Below, piece after piece: positions 50,752-59,819 of a stretch of 64,000 nt of DNA. This DNA comes from an uncultured Ruminococcus sp. (lineage in GTDB: Bacteria; Bacillota; Clostridia; Lachnospirales; Lachnospiraceae), in the NCBI GenBank assembly GCA_900066355.1, contig FMEL01000004.1, forward strand, positions 114,501 to 178,500, in the 5' to 3' direction. The notes under the pieces were generated by a model. It made no database searches and was not told the DNA's origin. It was given only the letters and a program-made list of their open reading frames with translations. Within the stretch, counting starts at the first letter, position 1. Each line of letters starts with the position of its first letter. Both the position numbers and the translations under genes were made by a program.

Positions 50752-52521
50752 TCAGCCGTTTTTCTCTAATACTTTGTTGTAAAATTCATCGATGTCTTTC
50801 TGATACTGATCAAATCGGTCAAGCTGATCATTCGGAACATCATATTTGATGGAAATGATACGTTCGAAGATATTGTCTTCTTTCAGTACGGAAACCGGCA
50901 TGCCGCGGTTGATGAGGGCTTTTGATTTCTCATACAGATACAGGATGATCTCCATCATCTTGAATTGTTTTTCCATTGGGACACAGGTGTCTTCCTGATG
51001 GAAGGCATTCTGCTGAAGGAATCCGAGTCGGATGACACGGGCAATCTCCAACGTCAGTTTCTGATCATCCGGAAGAACGTCGCTTCCGATAAGTTTTACG
51101 ATCTCCATCAGAGAACTTTCCTGGTTGAGGATCGCCATGATCTGATTTCGGTCTGCTACAAATTTCGGTGATACGTGATCGCGGTACCATGGGGTCAGAT
51201 CTTCGAGGTATTCACTGTAACTGGTCAGCCAGTGGATAGCCGGGAAGTGTCTTGCATAGGCAAGAGATTTATCAAGTCCCCAGAAGCAGCGGACAAAACG
51301 TTTGGTGTTCTGAGTAACCGGTTCGGAGAAGTCACCACCCTGTGGGGAAACGGCACCGATGATAGATACGGAACCTTCTGTACCATTGAGGTTCTGCATC
51401 ATGCCGGCACGCTCATAAAATGCGGAAAGCTTCGATGCAAGGTAAGCCGGGAAACCTTCCTCGGCAGGCATTTCTTCCAGACGTCCGGAGAGCTCACGGA
51501 GAGCTTCTGCCCAACGGGAGGTGGAGTCTGCCATGATCGCTACGTCATAACCCATGTCACGGTAGTATTCTGCAAGTGTGACACCGGTATAAATGGATGC
51601 TTCACGTGCTGCAACAGGCATGTTGGATGTGTTGGCAATCAGCGTGGTACGGTCCATCATAAGGTTACCGGATTTCGGGTCGATCAGTTTGCTGAAATCT
51701 TCGAGAACCTGGGTCATTTCGTTTCCACGTTCTCCACAGCCGATGTAAATGATGATATCTGCATCGGACCATTTTGCAATCTGATGCTGTGTCATGGTTT
51801 TTCCTGTACCGAAACCGCCAGGAACGGCAGCTGTACCGCCTTTTGCAATCGGAAACAGGGTATCAAGGATACGCTGGCCGGTGACAAGCGGAACGCTTGC
51901 CGGATAACGTACATGAGTAGGTCTCGGAATACGGATTGGCCATTTCTGTGCGAGCGCAAGATCTCTGGTACTTCCGTCGCGAAGCTCAATGGTTACAATC
52001 GGCTCCAGAATGGTGTAATCTCCATCAGGAGCAGCTTTGATAACGGTACCTTCGGTGATGTTTGGCGGTACCATAGATTTATGAAGGATAGAAGCGGTTT
52101 CCTGTGTTTCGGCAATGATCGTGCCCGGACCTACGACATCTCCTTCTTTTACAGTAATGTGTGTGTGCCATTTTTTCTCTGTATCAAGAGAATCTACGCT
52201 GACACCACGGGAAATATATTTTCCGGAAGTTTTTGCAATCTCTTCCAGAGGACGCTGGATACCATCAAAAATATTGTGGATGATACCCGGTCCGAGAAGT
52301 ACGGAAATAGCATCGCCGGTACCGATAACGGTTTCGCCCGGACGAAGCCCTGTTGTTTCTTCGAATACCTGAATGGTAGTCATGCCTTTTTTCAGACCGA
52401 TGACTTCGCCGACAAGATGATCTTTGCCAACATAGACCATTTCGGAAATCTTGAATCCGGAGTCACCCTTCAGATAGATAACAGGACCGTTGATGCCATA
52501 AATAATACCTGTTTTATTCAT
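50752..52521 (-). CDS. atpA: V/A-type ATPase catalytic subunit A
   Basis: 589 residues. P-loop GGFGTGKT (~230), the non-homologous insertion typical of A subunits (~110-195), MADSTSRWAEALRE, and GAVSPQGGDFSEPVTQNT. Catalytic ATP sites lie at the A/B interfaces. The start overlaps the end of subunit E by eight bases. Confidence 0.97.
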   Translation of the reverse strand: MNKTGIIYGINGPVIYLKGDSGFKISEMVYVGKDHLVGEVIGLKKGMTTIQVFEETTGLRPGETVIGTGDAISVLLGPGIIHNIFDGIQRPLEEIAKTSGKYISRGVSVDSLDTEKKWHTHITVKEGDVVGPGTIIAETQETASILHKSMVPPNITEGTVIKAAPDGDYTILEPIVTIELRDGSTRDLALAQKWPIRIPRPTHVRYPASVPLVTGQRILDTLFPIAKGGTAAVPGGFGTGKTMTQHQIAKWSDADIIIYIGCGERGNEMTQVLEDFSKLIDPKSGNLMMDRTTLIANTSNMPVAAREASIYTGVTLAEYYRDMGYDVAIMADSTSRWAEALRELSGRLEEMPAEEGFPAYLASKLSAFYERAGMMQNLNGTEGSVSIIGAVSPQGGDFSEPVTQNTKRFVRCFWGLDKSLAYARHFPAIHWLTSYSEYLEDLTPWYRDHVSPKFVADRNQIMAILNQESSLMEIVKLIGSDVLPDDQKLTLEIARVIRLGFLQQNAFHQEDTCVPMEKQFKMMEIILYLYEKSKALINRGMPVSVLKEDNIFERIISIKYDVPNDQLDRFDQYQKDIDEFYNKVLEKNG

Positions 52522-53101
52522 GGGTCATTCCTCCGTCAAATTTGAATTCTTTGCGCATGGCATCGAGATTGGCTGCAAATGAATTGTCAATCAGGATATT
52601 TTTATGCGGGATCTCTGCACGGATACCGCCGATGAAATCTTCTCCGGAGACCTGAAGTGAAATGCCGGTCTTCTGAATAAGTGCATCCAGACGTTCCCTG
52701 TCAGTGCTGGAAAGAAAAATATGAATCTCATCATTTTCGGCAAAATCCTGTGCTTCTTTGATTTTCTGGCAAAGATATGTTTCATATTCGGAAGTTGACA
52801 TAAAGTCTCTGATTTTGGTACTCACTTCGCCAAAAAGAGCTTCTTTCAGTTCTTCCTGCTTTTTGGACCAGTCTCTTTTGAGAGTGATCTGTTCGGCGGA
52901 AAGAGCTTTGTTGACTTCACGACGGACATGCTCTGTTTCGGCTTTTACTTCTGCTTCTGCATTCTGGCGGCTGAGCTGTCTGTGCTCTTCAAGCTTTTCG
53001 GAAAGCAGCCTTTTATGTTCCTGAATCGCCTGCGCTGCATCTTCACGGGCTTCTTCAAGGGAAACCTCATAAAAATGCTGTAGCTTTTCGTCAATTGTCA
53101 T
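52514..53101 (-). CDS. atpE: V/A-type ATPase subunit E (peripheral stalk)
   Basis: 195 residues. Long charged N-terminal helix (residues 1-100, many Glu, Lys, Gln and Ala, coiled coil) and a globular C-terminal domain (EDFIGGIRAEIPHKNILIDNSFAANLD), the layout of the peripheral stalk E subunit. It pairs with the small coiled-coil subunit at 56957-57274. Confidence 0.9.
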   Translation of the reverse strand: MTIDEKLQHFYEVSLEEAREDAAQAIQEHKRLLSEKLEEHRQLSRQNAEAEVKAETEHVRREVNKALSAEQITLKRDWSKKQEELKEALFGEVSTKIRDFMSTSEYETYLCQKIKEAQDFAENDEIHIFLSSTDRERLDALIQKTGISLQVSGEDFIGGIRAEIPHKNILIDNSFAANLDAMRKEFKFDGGMTHE

Positions 53102-53119
53102 GATAGTGTTACCTCCTGC

Positions 53120-53428
53120 CTACAATTTCAGTCCGATTGCTTCATTAACATATGAAGTGATAAAATCCGGTTTACGGCCGGTTCCGTGTCTGTCAGGAAT
53201 TTCAATGATCAGGGGTGTTTTGTGATGCAGACGAACTTCATCGATGATTTCGGGAAATTCTCTGCCGAATTTTTCGGTCAGAAGGATGATTCCGATCTCC
53301 TTATCGGAGATTGCCTGTTCGAGGGCATTTTTCAGTTCGTTGCGTTCGTGAATGACAACACCCTCCACACCTGCCAGACGCATGCCTGTGTAGGTATCAA
53401 TGTTATCACTGATCAAATACATTTTCAT
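53120..53428 (-). CDS. atpF: V/A-type ATPase subunit F
   Basis: 102 residues, the small CheY-like central rotor subunit: LISDNIDTYTGMRLAGVEGVV, IGIILLTEKFGREFPE, and TPLIIEIPDRHG. Lies between subunits K and E in the operon. Confidence 0.93.
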   Translation of the reverse strand: MKMYLISDNIDTYTGMRLAGVEGVVIHERNELKNALEQAISDKEIGIILLTEKFGREFPEIIDEVRLHHKTPLIIEIPDRHGTGRKPDFITSYVNEAIGLKL

Positions 53429-53440
53429 AGGGAGTGCTCC

Positions 53441-53872
53441 TTAAAGCTTACCAAGGATCATAAAGGAAATGATCAGACCATAAAGTGCGATACCTTCTGC
53501 CATAGCTACGAAGATAATGGATTTACCAAACAGTGAGCCGTCTTCGCTCAGTGCGCCAAGAGCTGCACTTGCGGAGCTTGCAACGGCGATACCGGAACCA
53601 AGACCGGAAATACCTGTAACAAGTGCTGCACCGAGATAACCAAGACCTGTAGCAAGTCCGTCAGCAGAAGAGCCGGCAGCCTGTACGCTTGCAGTACCTG
53701 CGAAGCTGACTACGGTTGCGACAAGAAGTACACCGAAGAACATAAAACAGTTGGCAATCAGAGATTTTTTGTAACGTTTTTTGCTCTTTTCACCGAGGAA
53801 AAAGTAACCAAAAGGTACGATAATGCTGAGAATCATTGCAATTGCAGTTGTAATCTGAATAATCATGTTCAT
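53441..53872 (-). CDS. atpK: V/A-type ATPase membrane ring subunit K (c)
   Basis: 143 residues with about three membrane helices: an N-terminal extra helix (MIIQITTAIAMILSIIVPFGYFF), then the canonical hairpin with GLGSGIAVASSASAALG and the ion-carrying Glu in FVAMAEGIALYGLI. The extra helix makes it longer than a simple two-helix c subunit. The Gln and Ser/Thr ligands typical of sodium rings are not evident, so protons may be the coupling ion (inference). Confidence 0.93.
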   Translation of the reverse strand: MNMIIQITTAIAMILSIIVPFGYFFLGEKSKKRYKKSLIANCFMFFGVLLVATVVSFAGTASVQAAGSSADGLATGLGYLGAALVTGISGLGSGIAVASSASAALGALSEDGSLFGKSIIFVAMAEGIALYGLIISFMILGKL

Positions 53873-53930
53873 GATAATATCCTCCTGATATAAAAATGTA
53901 GGTTTATTAGGTGGGCTTTGCCCGTATATT

Positions 53931-55877
53931 TTATTTCTGTACGCTTTTACGTAACGTTTTCATAAATGGCTGGAACTCACGGCCGTTGCCTGCATAGAAA
54001 CGGCTGAAGATCTCATAGTACTCCAGACGGAGGACCTGAATACCAACGATCAGTCCTTCCATTGCACATACGAAGATGTTGCCGAGTACGACAACAATCC
54101 AGTTTGGGCTGCCTCCGTTGGTAGCACCGGCAAGCATAAGTACGACTTCCATCATTGCTGCGTGGCTTACGGCAAATGCGCCGATACGCAGGAAAGAAAG
54201 TGTATTGGAAAGGTAGCTGAGCAGCACTTCAAATAATTCGAAGAAGCTCTGTACGAAGAACATACCTTTCTGCTCCGGGAAGATCTTGGATTTCTTTTCG
54301 ACGAGGTTTGTAAGAGGCTCCTTGAGGAACATGAGCAGGAGCGGCACTCCAAACATCACGACAAGAACAGCAGTTGCCGGAAGTTTTCTGCCGGAGATAA
54401 AGAGTCCGACAGTCAGTACGATCGAACCATAGAAAACAAGTCCGGCTACGGCATTGCTGTCAAACCAGGCCTTTTCGGTATCTTTGTTTCGGATGGAATT
54501 GATGATATTGAATATCATACAGATCAGAATGATAAACATTCCGAAACCGATGGCGATAACAAAAACTGTATTCAGTCTTCCGACAAGCGGTACGTCCATC
54601 ATCTGGTTCATAGGTTTCAGCCATATGGCTTTCAGGACATCCTCGAAACCGAAGAAGCTGCCGTACATGAAACCGAAAAATACGGAAAATACACCGGCGC
54701 AGCTGATGATTCCTGCAAGATCCATATGTTTGGTTTTGTAAAGGAACAGACCGCCGAGGAAAAGAATCAGTCCCTGACCGACATCGCCGAACATAGCTCC
54801 GAAAATGAAGGAATATGTGATGGCAACAAACCATGTAGGATCCATTTCGTTGTAGGCAGGAAGTCCATACATTTTTACATACATTTCAAAAGGTTTGAAA
54901 AGCTTTGGATTTTTAAGCTTTGTAGGTGGCTTTTTCTTTGCTGGAGCCTGCTGGTCTTCCATGAGGCAGAAGATTTTTTCATCGTTCTGAATATCCTTCT
55001 GGAAAGCAAGGGCATCCTTTTCGGTCATCCAGCCGCACAGAATATAGAAGGTATTGGTATCTCCGTGTGTGCAGGCAGCCAGTTTACGGATGTCAAAGCT
55101 TCTGGAGCAGGATTCAAGAGCGGCTTTTGCGGAAACGATCGCAGAGCTGCTGTCTTCGAGGAATTTCCTGTAGGCTGCTTTGTTGGCATCGAGACCTGCG
55201 TGGATCTCACGATGTCTGCGGTCCAGCTTTTCGAAAGCTTCTGCGGCGGTTCCATGGTATTCATCAGGAATAAAGATCCTCTCGAAATGCATGGATGAAT
55301 ATACGGCGTGTACTTTGTGAGCCTGATGTTCCGGTACAAAATAAACACCGTAAGTATATAATTCATCTTCTCCGCATTTGATAAAAAGAGTATCCAGATT
55401 GTCGTAGATGTATTTCTCGAATTTCTGGAGGTACTGCTTTTCGATACGTCCGAAACGATAGTGGATATATTTGAAGTTCAGGATCTGTGATACATCAAAA
55501 TCCAGATTTCTGAATGGACGGATAATTTTCAGAGAGTCGACCATTTCAGCGTGTTCTGACTGGAGACGGGATTTCTCGGCATCCAGCTCCTGCGCTTTGT
55601 TCCGGAGATTCTGAACAGTTTTAAGGGCTGTTTCTACGGTCATATCGCTGATGACTGCCTTTTCAGGTGTTTCCAGCTGTTCGTAGAAACTGTCGATCAC
55701 ATTCAGATGATCTTTGTAAGGATTAATCTCCAGAAACGGCGACAGATTCGCGACTTCAGTGAGCTCTGCAAGGGCGTTTTCCAGATGAATCTCATATCTG
55801 GAAAGGTAGGTTTCCGTCATTCTGTCAATATCCGCTTTTGGCCCGGTGATGCTTAAAAATTTCATTTTCTCAATCAT
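53931..55877 (-). CDS. atpI: V/A-type ATPase subunit I (a)
   Basis: 648 residues. N-terminal soluble half (~1-330) with coiled coils (LRNKAQELDAEKSRLQSEHAEM), then about seven to eight membrane helices (FGAMFGDVGQGLILFLGG, ILICMIFNIINSI, and others). The C-terminal LSFLRIGAFAVSHAAMMEVVLML segment holds the half-channel arginine. It is the stator subunit beside the c ring. Confidence 0.95.
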   Translation of the reverse strand: MIEKMKFLSITGPKADIDRMTETYLSRYEIHLENALAELTEVANLSPFLEINPYKDHLNVIDSFYEQLETPEKAVISDMTVETALKTVQNLRNKAQELDAEKSRLQSEHAEMVDSLKIIRPFRNLDFDVSQILNFKYIHYRFGRIEKQYLQKFEKYIYDNLDTLFIKCGEDELYTYGVYFVPEHQAHKVHAVYSSMHFERIFIPDEYHGTAAEAFEKLDRRHREIHAGLDANKAAYRKFLEDSSSAIVSAKAALESCSRSFDIRKLAACTHGDTNTFYILCGWMTEKDALAFQKDIQNDEKIFCLMEDQQAPAKKKPPTKLKNPKLFKPFEMYVKMYGLPAYNEMDPTWFVAITYSFIFGAMFGDVGQGLILFLGGLFLYKTKHMDLAGIISCAGVFSVFFGFMYGSFFGFEDVLKAIWLKPMNQMMDVPLVGRLNTVFVIAIGFGMFIILICMIFNIINSIRNKDTEKAWFDSNAVAGLVFYGSIVLTVGLFISGRKLPATAVLVVMFGVPLLLMFLKEPLTNLVEKKSKIFPEQKGMFFVQSFFELFEVLLSYLSNTLSFLRIGAFAVSHAAMMEVVLMLAGATNGGSPNWIVVVLGNIFVCAMEGLIVGIQVLRLEYYEIFSRFYAGNGREFQPFMKTLRKSVQK

Positions 55878-55897
55878 GATTTTATCCTCCGGGGTGG

Positions 55898-56941
55898 TTA
55901 ATTGTTACGAATATACTGCATTGCCTCGTCCGGTGCCACACCATAACGGATACATTCGATGGCGATGGTCAGACGGTTTACTTCATGCTCCTTGTGATAC
56001 ATGTAGGAATAAAGCATCGCGACGGAATAAGGATCGCGGCGGGCCTCTTTTTCCAGGGTGCTGCGGAGCATATAATTATAAAATTCTTCGAGATTGTGCG
56101 CGGAAATATGTTCGTATTTTTTTCCGTAATAAGTTTTGCGGAAAAGCTGCTGTGATTCTTCATAGGTTGCAGCTTCAACGATCGCACGGATCTCTTCTTT
56201 TTTCAGTTTATAGTTCATCGGAATCAGCAGAGCATAAATATCTGCCGGCGCCATGCTGAAGTAGCGCTTTGAGCGAAAGATAAACTGAAGGTTCAGCATA
56301 TCGAATTTTTCACCGTAGGCCTTTGTGATCTGTTCAAGATCTTTGCCTGAAAAAAGCTTCTTGCGGACTTTCCATATCAGTGAAAAATAATATAGATCCA
56401 GAGCCATTCCGTAATCAAAAAGGAGTGCGGTATCGTGGTTCTGTATCTGAGAGAGTGGACTGTAAAATTCGTTTCCTTTAAGGGCATTGATGAATTCGTC
56501 CATCGTTTTGCATACTGTAAGTGCATCCAGATCGAGGTTGGAATGCCGACGGAAGAACTCCCGGTAAGGAGAAAGGTCGACAGGGTCTGTATCGCGGTGG
56601 TCAAACAAGTTGGTCATGAGCTCTTTGAGAACACGGATTTCATATCGTCTGGAATACAGATCGAGGAATTTTCGCTGTTCGGAGCTTGCAAACTGATAGA
56701 TCTTTGAAAAATCATCGAAAATAGATGCTTTCAGTAATTTTTCAATCTGACCGCGGTGCAGGGAATTTTCATCAAGTGATGCCCATGTTTTGGAATACTC
56801 CGGTGTTCGCTTGAGCCATGCGGCGGCATGTGATGTGCTTGTAAACTGAAGCATTTCCTGAATCTGGTCTTCGGTGATCAGCTTACTCTGCATGGCGCGG
56901 ATTTTTGTGGAGATTCCGCTGTAGGAAAGGAGTTTTCCCAT
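55898..56941 (-). CDS. atpC: V/A-type ATPase subunit C
   Basis: 347 residues, mostly helical, V-ATPase C/d family (vATP-synt_AC39). YSRRYEIRVLKELMTNLFDHRD and the C-terminal ECIRYGVAPDEAMQYIR are visible. It caps the membrane ring and links it to the rotor. Spaced 20 bases before subunit I. Confidence 0.92.
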   Translation of the reverse strand: MGKLLSYSGISTKIRAMQSKLITEDQIQEMLQFTSTSHAAAWLKRTPEYSKTWASLDENSLHRGQIEKLLKASIFDDFSKIYQFASSEQRKFLDLYSRRYEIRVLKELMTNLFDHRDTDPVDLSPYREFFRRHSNLDLDALTVCKTMDEFINALKGNEFYSPLSQIQNHDTALLFDYGMALDLYYFSLIWKVRKKLFSGKDLEQITKAYGEKFDMLNLQFIFRSKRYFSMAPADIYALLIPMNYKLKKEEIRAIVEAATYEESQQLFRKTYYGKKYEHISAHNLEEFYNYMLRSTLEKEARRDPYSVAMLYSYMYHKEHEVNRLTIAIECIRYGVAPDEAMQYIRNN

Positions 56942-56956
56942 GTCAGATCACTCCTT

Positions 56957-57274
56957 TCATCGTTTTAGAAGTTGTTGGAATAGGTCTTCCGAAAGCTGCT
57001 GGTGATTTTTTTTGTAATAGACATCCAGATCGGCAAGGTGCTGCTCTGTTTGCTGGCGCAGAGCGGTCAGCTCCTGATCCTTGCGAGATTCCAGACTGTC
57101 CCGAAGTGCCTGTATCTTGCGGTTTGTTTCCTGTTCCAGTTCCAAATCAAGGTCCTTACACTGCTGTTCCATTTCGGCTGAAAGGGCTGCTTTGGTTCTG
57201 TCGGCATCTTGCATGATGCGCTGCGCTGTGATCTCGATTTCAGATAACTTTTGAAGTATCTGCTCCATATTCAC
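56957..57274 (-). CDS. V/A-type ATPase peripheral stalk subunit (G/H-like)
   Basis: 105 residues, almost entirely charged heptad-like helix (LEQETNRKIQALRDSLESRKDQ), no membrane segment. Its size, position as first operon gene and coiled-coil nature match the G/H subunit that pairs with subunit E as the outer stalk. Sequence conservation in this family is weak. AGGAGGGTG precedes the start. Confidence 0.8.
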   Translation of the reverse strand: MNMEQILQKLSEIEITAQRIMQDADRTKAALSAEMEQQCKDLDLELEQETNRKIQALRDSLESRKDQELTALRQQTEQHLADLDVYYKKNHQQLSEDLFQQLLKR

Positions 57275-57442
57275 CCTCCTTTTCTATGTTTTTTTGGAAC
57301 TTTATCATATAATACACCTTTTGTTAAAAAAAAACCATAAAAAATTGCACAATAAAGGGTAAAAGACTTACTGTTAAATAGTGGATTTTTGATACTGTGA
57401 AAAGAACCTATAGGTATTGCTGTATAAAAACAGGAATTATGC

Positions 57443-57471
57443 TTGCCCGATATGAAGGAAACGTGTATGAT
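57443..57471 (+). promoter_or_regulatory. Probable promoter of trmB
   Basis: TTGCCC, a 17-base spacer and TATGAT, 35 bases upstream of the start. Confidence 0.55.
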
Positions 57472-57505
57472 AATAAACATATTCAACAGGACGGAGAAAT
57501 AATTT

Positions 57506-58168
57506 ATGAGATTAAGAAATATACCAGGAGCCAAAGATGCCATCACAGAAAGCCCTTATGTAGTACAGAATCCGGCAGAATGTAAGGGGAAATGGGAGCA
57601 GGTGTTTACACAGGAGCAGCCGATTCATATTGAAGTAGGAATGGGCAAGGGCCGTTTCCTTATGGATATGGCAAAACTTCATCCGGAAATCAATTATATT
57701 GGCATCGAGATGTACGACAGCGTGCTGCTCCGCGCACTTCAGAAGAGGGAAAAGCTCGAAGAAGCGGGAGAGAAGCTTGATAATCTGAAATTTATGTGTG
57801 TGGATGCGAGACTGCTTCCGGAAATCTTTGAAAAAGGCGAGATTCAGCGTATTTATCTGAATTTCTCGGATCCATGGCCAAAGGCACGCCATGCAAAGAG
57901 AAGACTGACCTCACGTGAATTTCTTGCACGTTACAGCCAGATCCTTCCGGACGGGGCAGTTGTAGAGTTCAAGACAGACAATAAGGGCTTATTTGAATTT
58001 TCACTGGAGGAAGTAAATGAGAGTGAAGGCTGGGAGCTGCTTGCGCATACCTTTGACCTGCATCATCAGGAAGACATGATGGAAGGCAATGTCATGACGG
58101 AATATGAGGAGAAATTTTCTTCTATGGGAACCCCGATTTGTAAGCTGATCGCAGTTCTTCACGAATGA
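57506..58168 (+). CDS. trmB: tRNA (guanine-N7-)-methyltransferase
   Basis: 220 residues, full length. SAM-binding HIEVGMGKGRFLMDMAKLHP (~46-65), YIGIEMY, and the diagnostic NFSDPWPKARHAKRRLTS (~120-138) followed by EFKTDNKGLFEFSLEE. Methylates G46 of tRNAs. It diverges from the ATPase operon. Confidence 0.96.
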   Translation: MRLRNIPGAKDAITESPYVVQNPAECKGKWEQVFTQEQPIHIEVGMGKGRFLMDMAKLHPEINYIGIEMYDSVLLRALQKREKLEEAGEKLDNLKFMCVDARLLPEIFEKGEIQRIYLNFSDPWPKARHAKRRLTSREFLARYSQILPDGAVVEFKTDNKGLFEFSLEEVNESEGWELLAHTFDLHHQEDMMEGNVMTEYEEKFSSMGTPICKLIAVLHE

Positions 58169-58211
58169 TCGGTTTGTTATGGGGACATTGAAGTATATAT
58201 AACAGGAAAGC

Positions 58212-58266
58212 GCGAAACGTGTGGCGGACGGGAAGATATAGCTCCTGCCTGCTGCACGTTTTTTTG
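58212..58266 (+). terminator. Terminator of trmB
   Basis: AACGTG and CACGTT, with a partly paired GC-rich interior, are followed by TTTTTT. Confidence 0.65.
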
Positions 58267-58313
58267 AATTTAACATATAATATAGAAAGATTTGCATTTC
58301 GGGATGGATTTCT

Positions 58314-58493
58314 ATGGCACAAAAAAGATGCAACTGCCGCATACATGCGCTTATGACACAGTTCTTTTATGAACACAGATGCCTGGATGGAGGCTTCCGC
58401 AAAGTCCGCAAAAGTGCGGATGAATTATGCAAAATACTGGATTGTATGTCGTCGCCAAAATTGAAAGATAAGGAAAAAAAGAAAGAAAAATAA
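58314..58493 (+). CDS. Candidate small Cys-rich protein (59 aa)
   Basis: An ATG at 58314 opens 59 codons ending in TAA at 58491. The product starts MAQKRCNCRIHALMTQFFYE, has five cysteines and a Lys/Glu-rich tail (KDKEKKKEK). A CATATAATATAG promoter-like sequence lies ~40 bases upstream and a weak GGGATGG ribosome site precedes it. Not recognised; it could be chance. Confidence 0.4.
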   Translation: MAQKRCNCRIHALMTQFFYEHRCLDGGFRKVRKSADELCKILDCMSSPKLKDKEKKKEK

Positions 58494-58521
58494 AAAAACA
58501 TAAAAAATTATAAAATTTTTC

Positions 58522-58550
58522 TTGACTTTTTGCCGGGGCTTTCATATAAT
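58522..58550 (+). promoter_or_regulatory. Promoter of tRNA-Lys
   Basis: TTGACT, a 17-base spacer and TATAAT; transcription would start ~35 bases before the tRNA. Confidence 0.85.
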
Positions 58551-58595
58551 AGTTTTTGCGTCAGGGAAATCCTGAACGAACAATTTCATAAATAT

Positions 58596-58668
58596 GCGCT
58601 TTTAGCTCAGTTGGTAGAGCACCTGACTCTTAATCAGGGTGTCCAGGGTTCGAACCCCTGAAGGCGCA
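58596..58668 (+). tRNA. tRNA-Lys (anticodon CUU)
   Basis: 73 nt cloverleaf: acceptor GCGCTTT/AAGGCGC (one G-U), D arm TAGCTCAGTTGGTAGAGCA, anticodon stem CCTGA/TCAGG with loop CTCTTAA (anticodon CTT at 58629-58631), and T arm CAGGGTTCGAACCCCTG. CCA is not encoded. The next gene is the phage integrase, so the tRNA or its flank is a possible integration target. Confidence 0.97.
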
Positions 58669-58670
58669 TT

Positions 58671-58727
58671 AAGAACACTGTTTTTGTAGACACAGGAGCT
58701 ACGGGGACGGTGTTTTTTTGTGTTATC
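58671..58727 (+). terminator. Terminator of tRNA-Lys
   Basis: AACACTGT..ACGGTGTT with a 25-base partly paired interior, then TTTTTTG. Confidence 0.7.
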
Positions 58728-58743
58728 AGATACGTTTGAAATA

Positions 58744-58776
58744 AAGGTGTCCAGAACAAGTCCGGGCACCTTTTAT
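58744..58776. terminator. Hairpin between tRNA-Lys and the integrase gene
   Basis: AAAGGTGTCC and GGGCACCTTT with TTATTTTC after it on the plus strand; the minus side also has a T run. It may serve both directions. Confidence 0.7.
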
Positions 58777-58777
58777 T

Positions 58778-58810
58778 TTCGGCATTATGTCAGCTTTCCA
58801 TAATACCGAA
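58778..58810. other. Possible recombinase core site (att-like inverted repeat)
   Basis: TTCGGCATTATG and CATAATACCGAA, 12-base arms with one mismatch around a 9-base centre, six bases beyond the integrase stop. The arm-centre-arm layout resembles tyrosine recombinase core sites. A related 13-base sequence, GGTATTATGTCAG, lies at 59824-59836. It could also be a simple terminator hairpin. Confidence 0.4.
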
Positions 58811-58816
58811 AAGGTA

Positions 58817-59785
58817 TCAGATCATCTTTTTGAAGTAAACCGGATCAAGTCGGTACACGTCTGAGTGTAACATCAGACATTGATGTGCAAGATGTAAATA
58901 CATTCTGGTCACTTCATAGTCAGAATGTCCCAGAAGCAGGCGAAGCATCTCGAGACTTCCACCGCCGATAATATAAGCTGTTGCAAAGGTATGCCGACAC
59001 AGATGAGGATGTACCCTTTCTATACCAGTCTTTTTCTTGAGCCGGGAAAAAAATTGTTTCAGTACATTCGAGTTGATCGATTTCTGGTTCTTCATCTGGA
59101 TAAATACATTGGAATGATCCGGGAGCTGTGTATAGTTCCGGTACAAGACACAGTATTTCATCAAATTGACTTTAAGCCGGGGACATAAAATAACGAGCCG
59201 TGTCTTTGATCCTTTGGATTTCCAGATCTGAAGGATGTTTTTGTCAAAAATCAGATCACAGAACCGGAGATTAATCACTTCTGACGAGCGGAGCCCGGCA
59301 TCCAGCATCAGATGGACGATGCACCAATTACGAAGCCCAAGCTCTGTTTTGAGATTACAACATTTATCAATTAATTTTACTTCTGATTCATATAAAGGAA
59401 TGATCTCCCCGGAATCGTCTTTAGGCAGCTTAACCCCTTTCGAAAAATCCCTGCAATATTCATTTTCCGAACAGAAAGAAGCAAAGACTTTAATAGATCG
59501 ACAGTATGTCCGGATGCTGGTAGCGGAGAGCAGCTCATCCGATGGATCCAGAAAAGGATGGTTTTGAAATTTTGGTCTTTTCCGCAGATACTTTATGTAA
59601 TTCGAGAATAGTTCTTTTGTAACTTCCGTGCAACTGATCTGGTCATATGATTTATTGAAACATTCCGAACAATACTTAAAAAAGTTCGTAAGATTTTCTT
59701 TGTAGTATGAGATCGTTTCATCTGCGCAAGAAGTTTCCCTGTCTGCTATAAATATGTCATAAGCCTGTTTTAGTGTTATCTCCAT
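58817..59785 (-). CDS. Tyrosine recombinase / phage integrase
   Basis: 322 residues. N-terminal SAM-like core-binding domain (~1-105), then the catalytic domain with the Arg in LDAGLRSSEVINLR (~190), HPHLCRHTFATAY (HxxR, ~265), LGHSDYEVTRMYLH (His and the nucleophilic Tyr, ~285-298). XerC/D-like in size. It is the last gene of the phage element and adjoins tRNA-Lys; it is expected to catalyse integration and excision. Confidence 0.92.
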   Translation of the reverse strand: MEITLKQAYDIFIADRETSCADETISYYKENLTNFFKYCSECFNKSYDQISCTEVTKELFSNYIKYLRKRPKFQNHPFLDPSDELLSATSIRTYCRSIKVFASFCSENEYCRDFSKGVKLPKDDSGEIIPLYESEVKLIDKCCNLKTELGLRNWCIVHLMLDAGLRSSEVINLRFCDLIFDKNILQIWKSKGSKTRLVILCPRLKVNLMKYCVLYRNYTQLPDHSNVFIQMKNQKSINSNVLKQFFSRLKKKTGIERVHPHLCRHTFATAYIIGGGSLEMLRLLLGHSDYEVTRMYLHLAHQCLMLHSDVYRLDPVYFKKMI

Positions 59786-59819
59786 AACTTCCTCCTTTTT
59801 CGTTGTATTATCAGGATCA

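Noticed and set aside
51175..52545. Long plus-strand frame (456 codons) opposite atpA
   Set aside because: It is the antisense shadow of the highly conserved ATPase A subunit; the product is Cys/Phe-rich with no recognisable domain or ribosome site.
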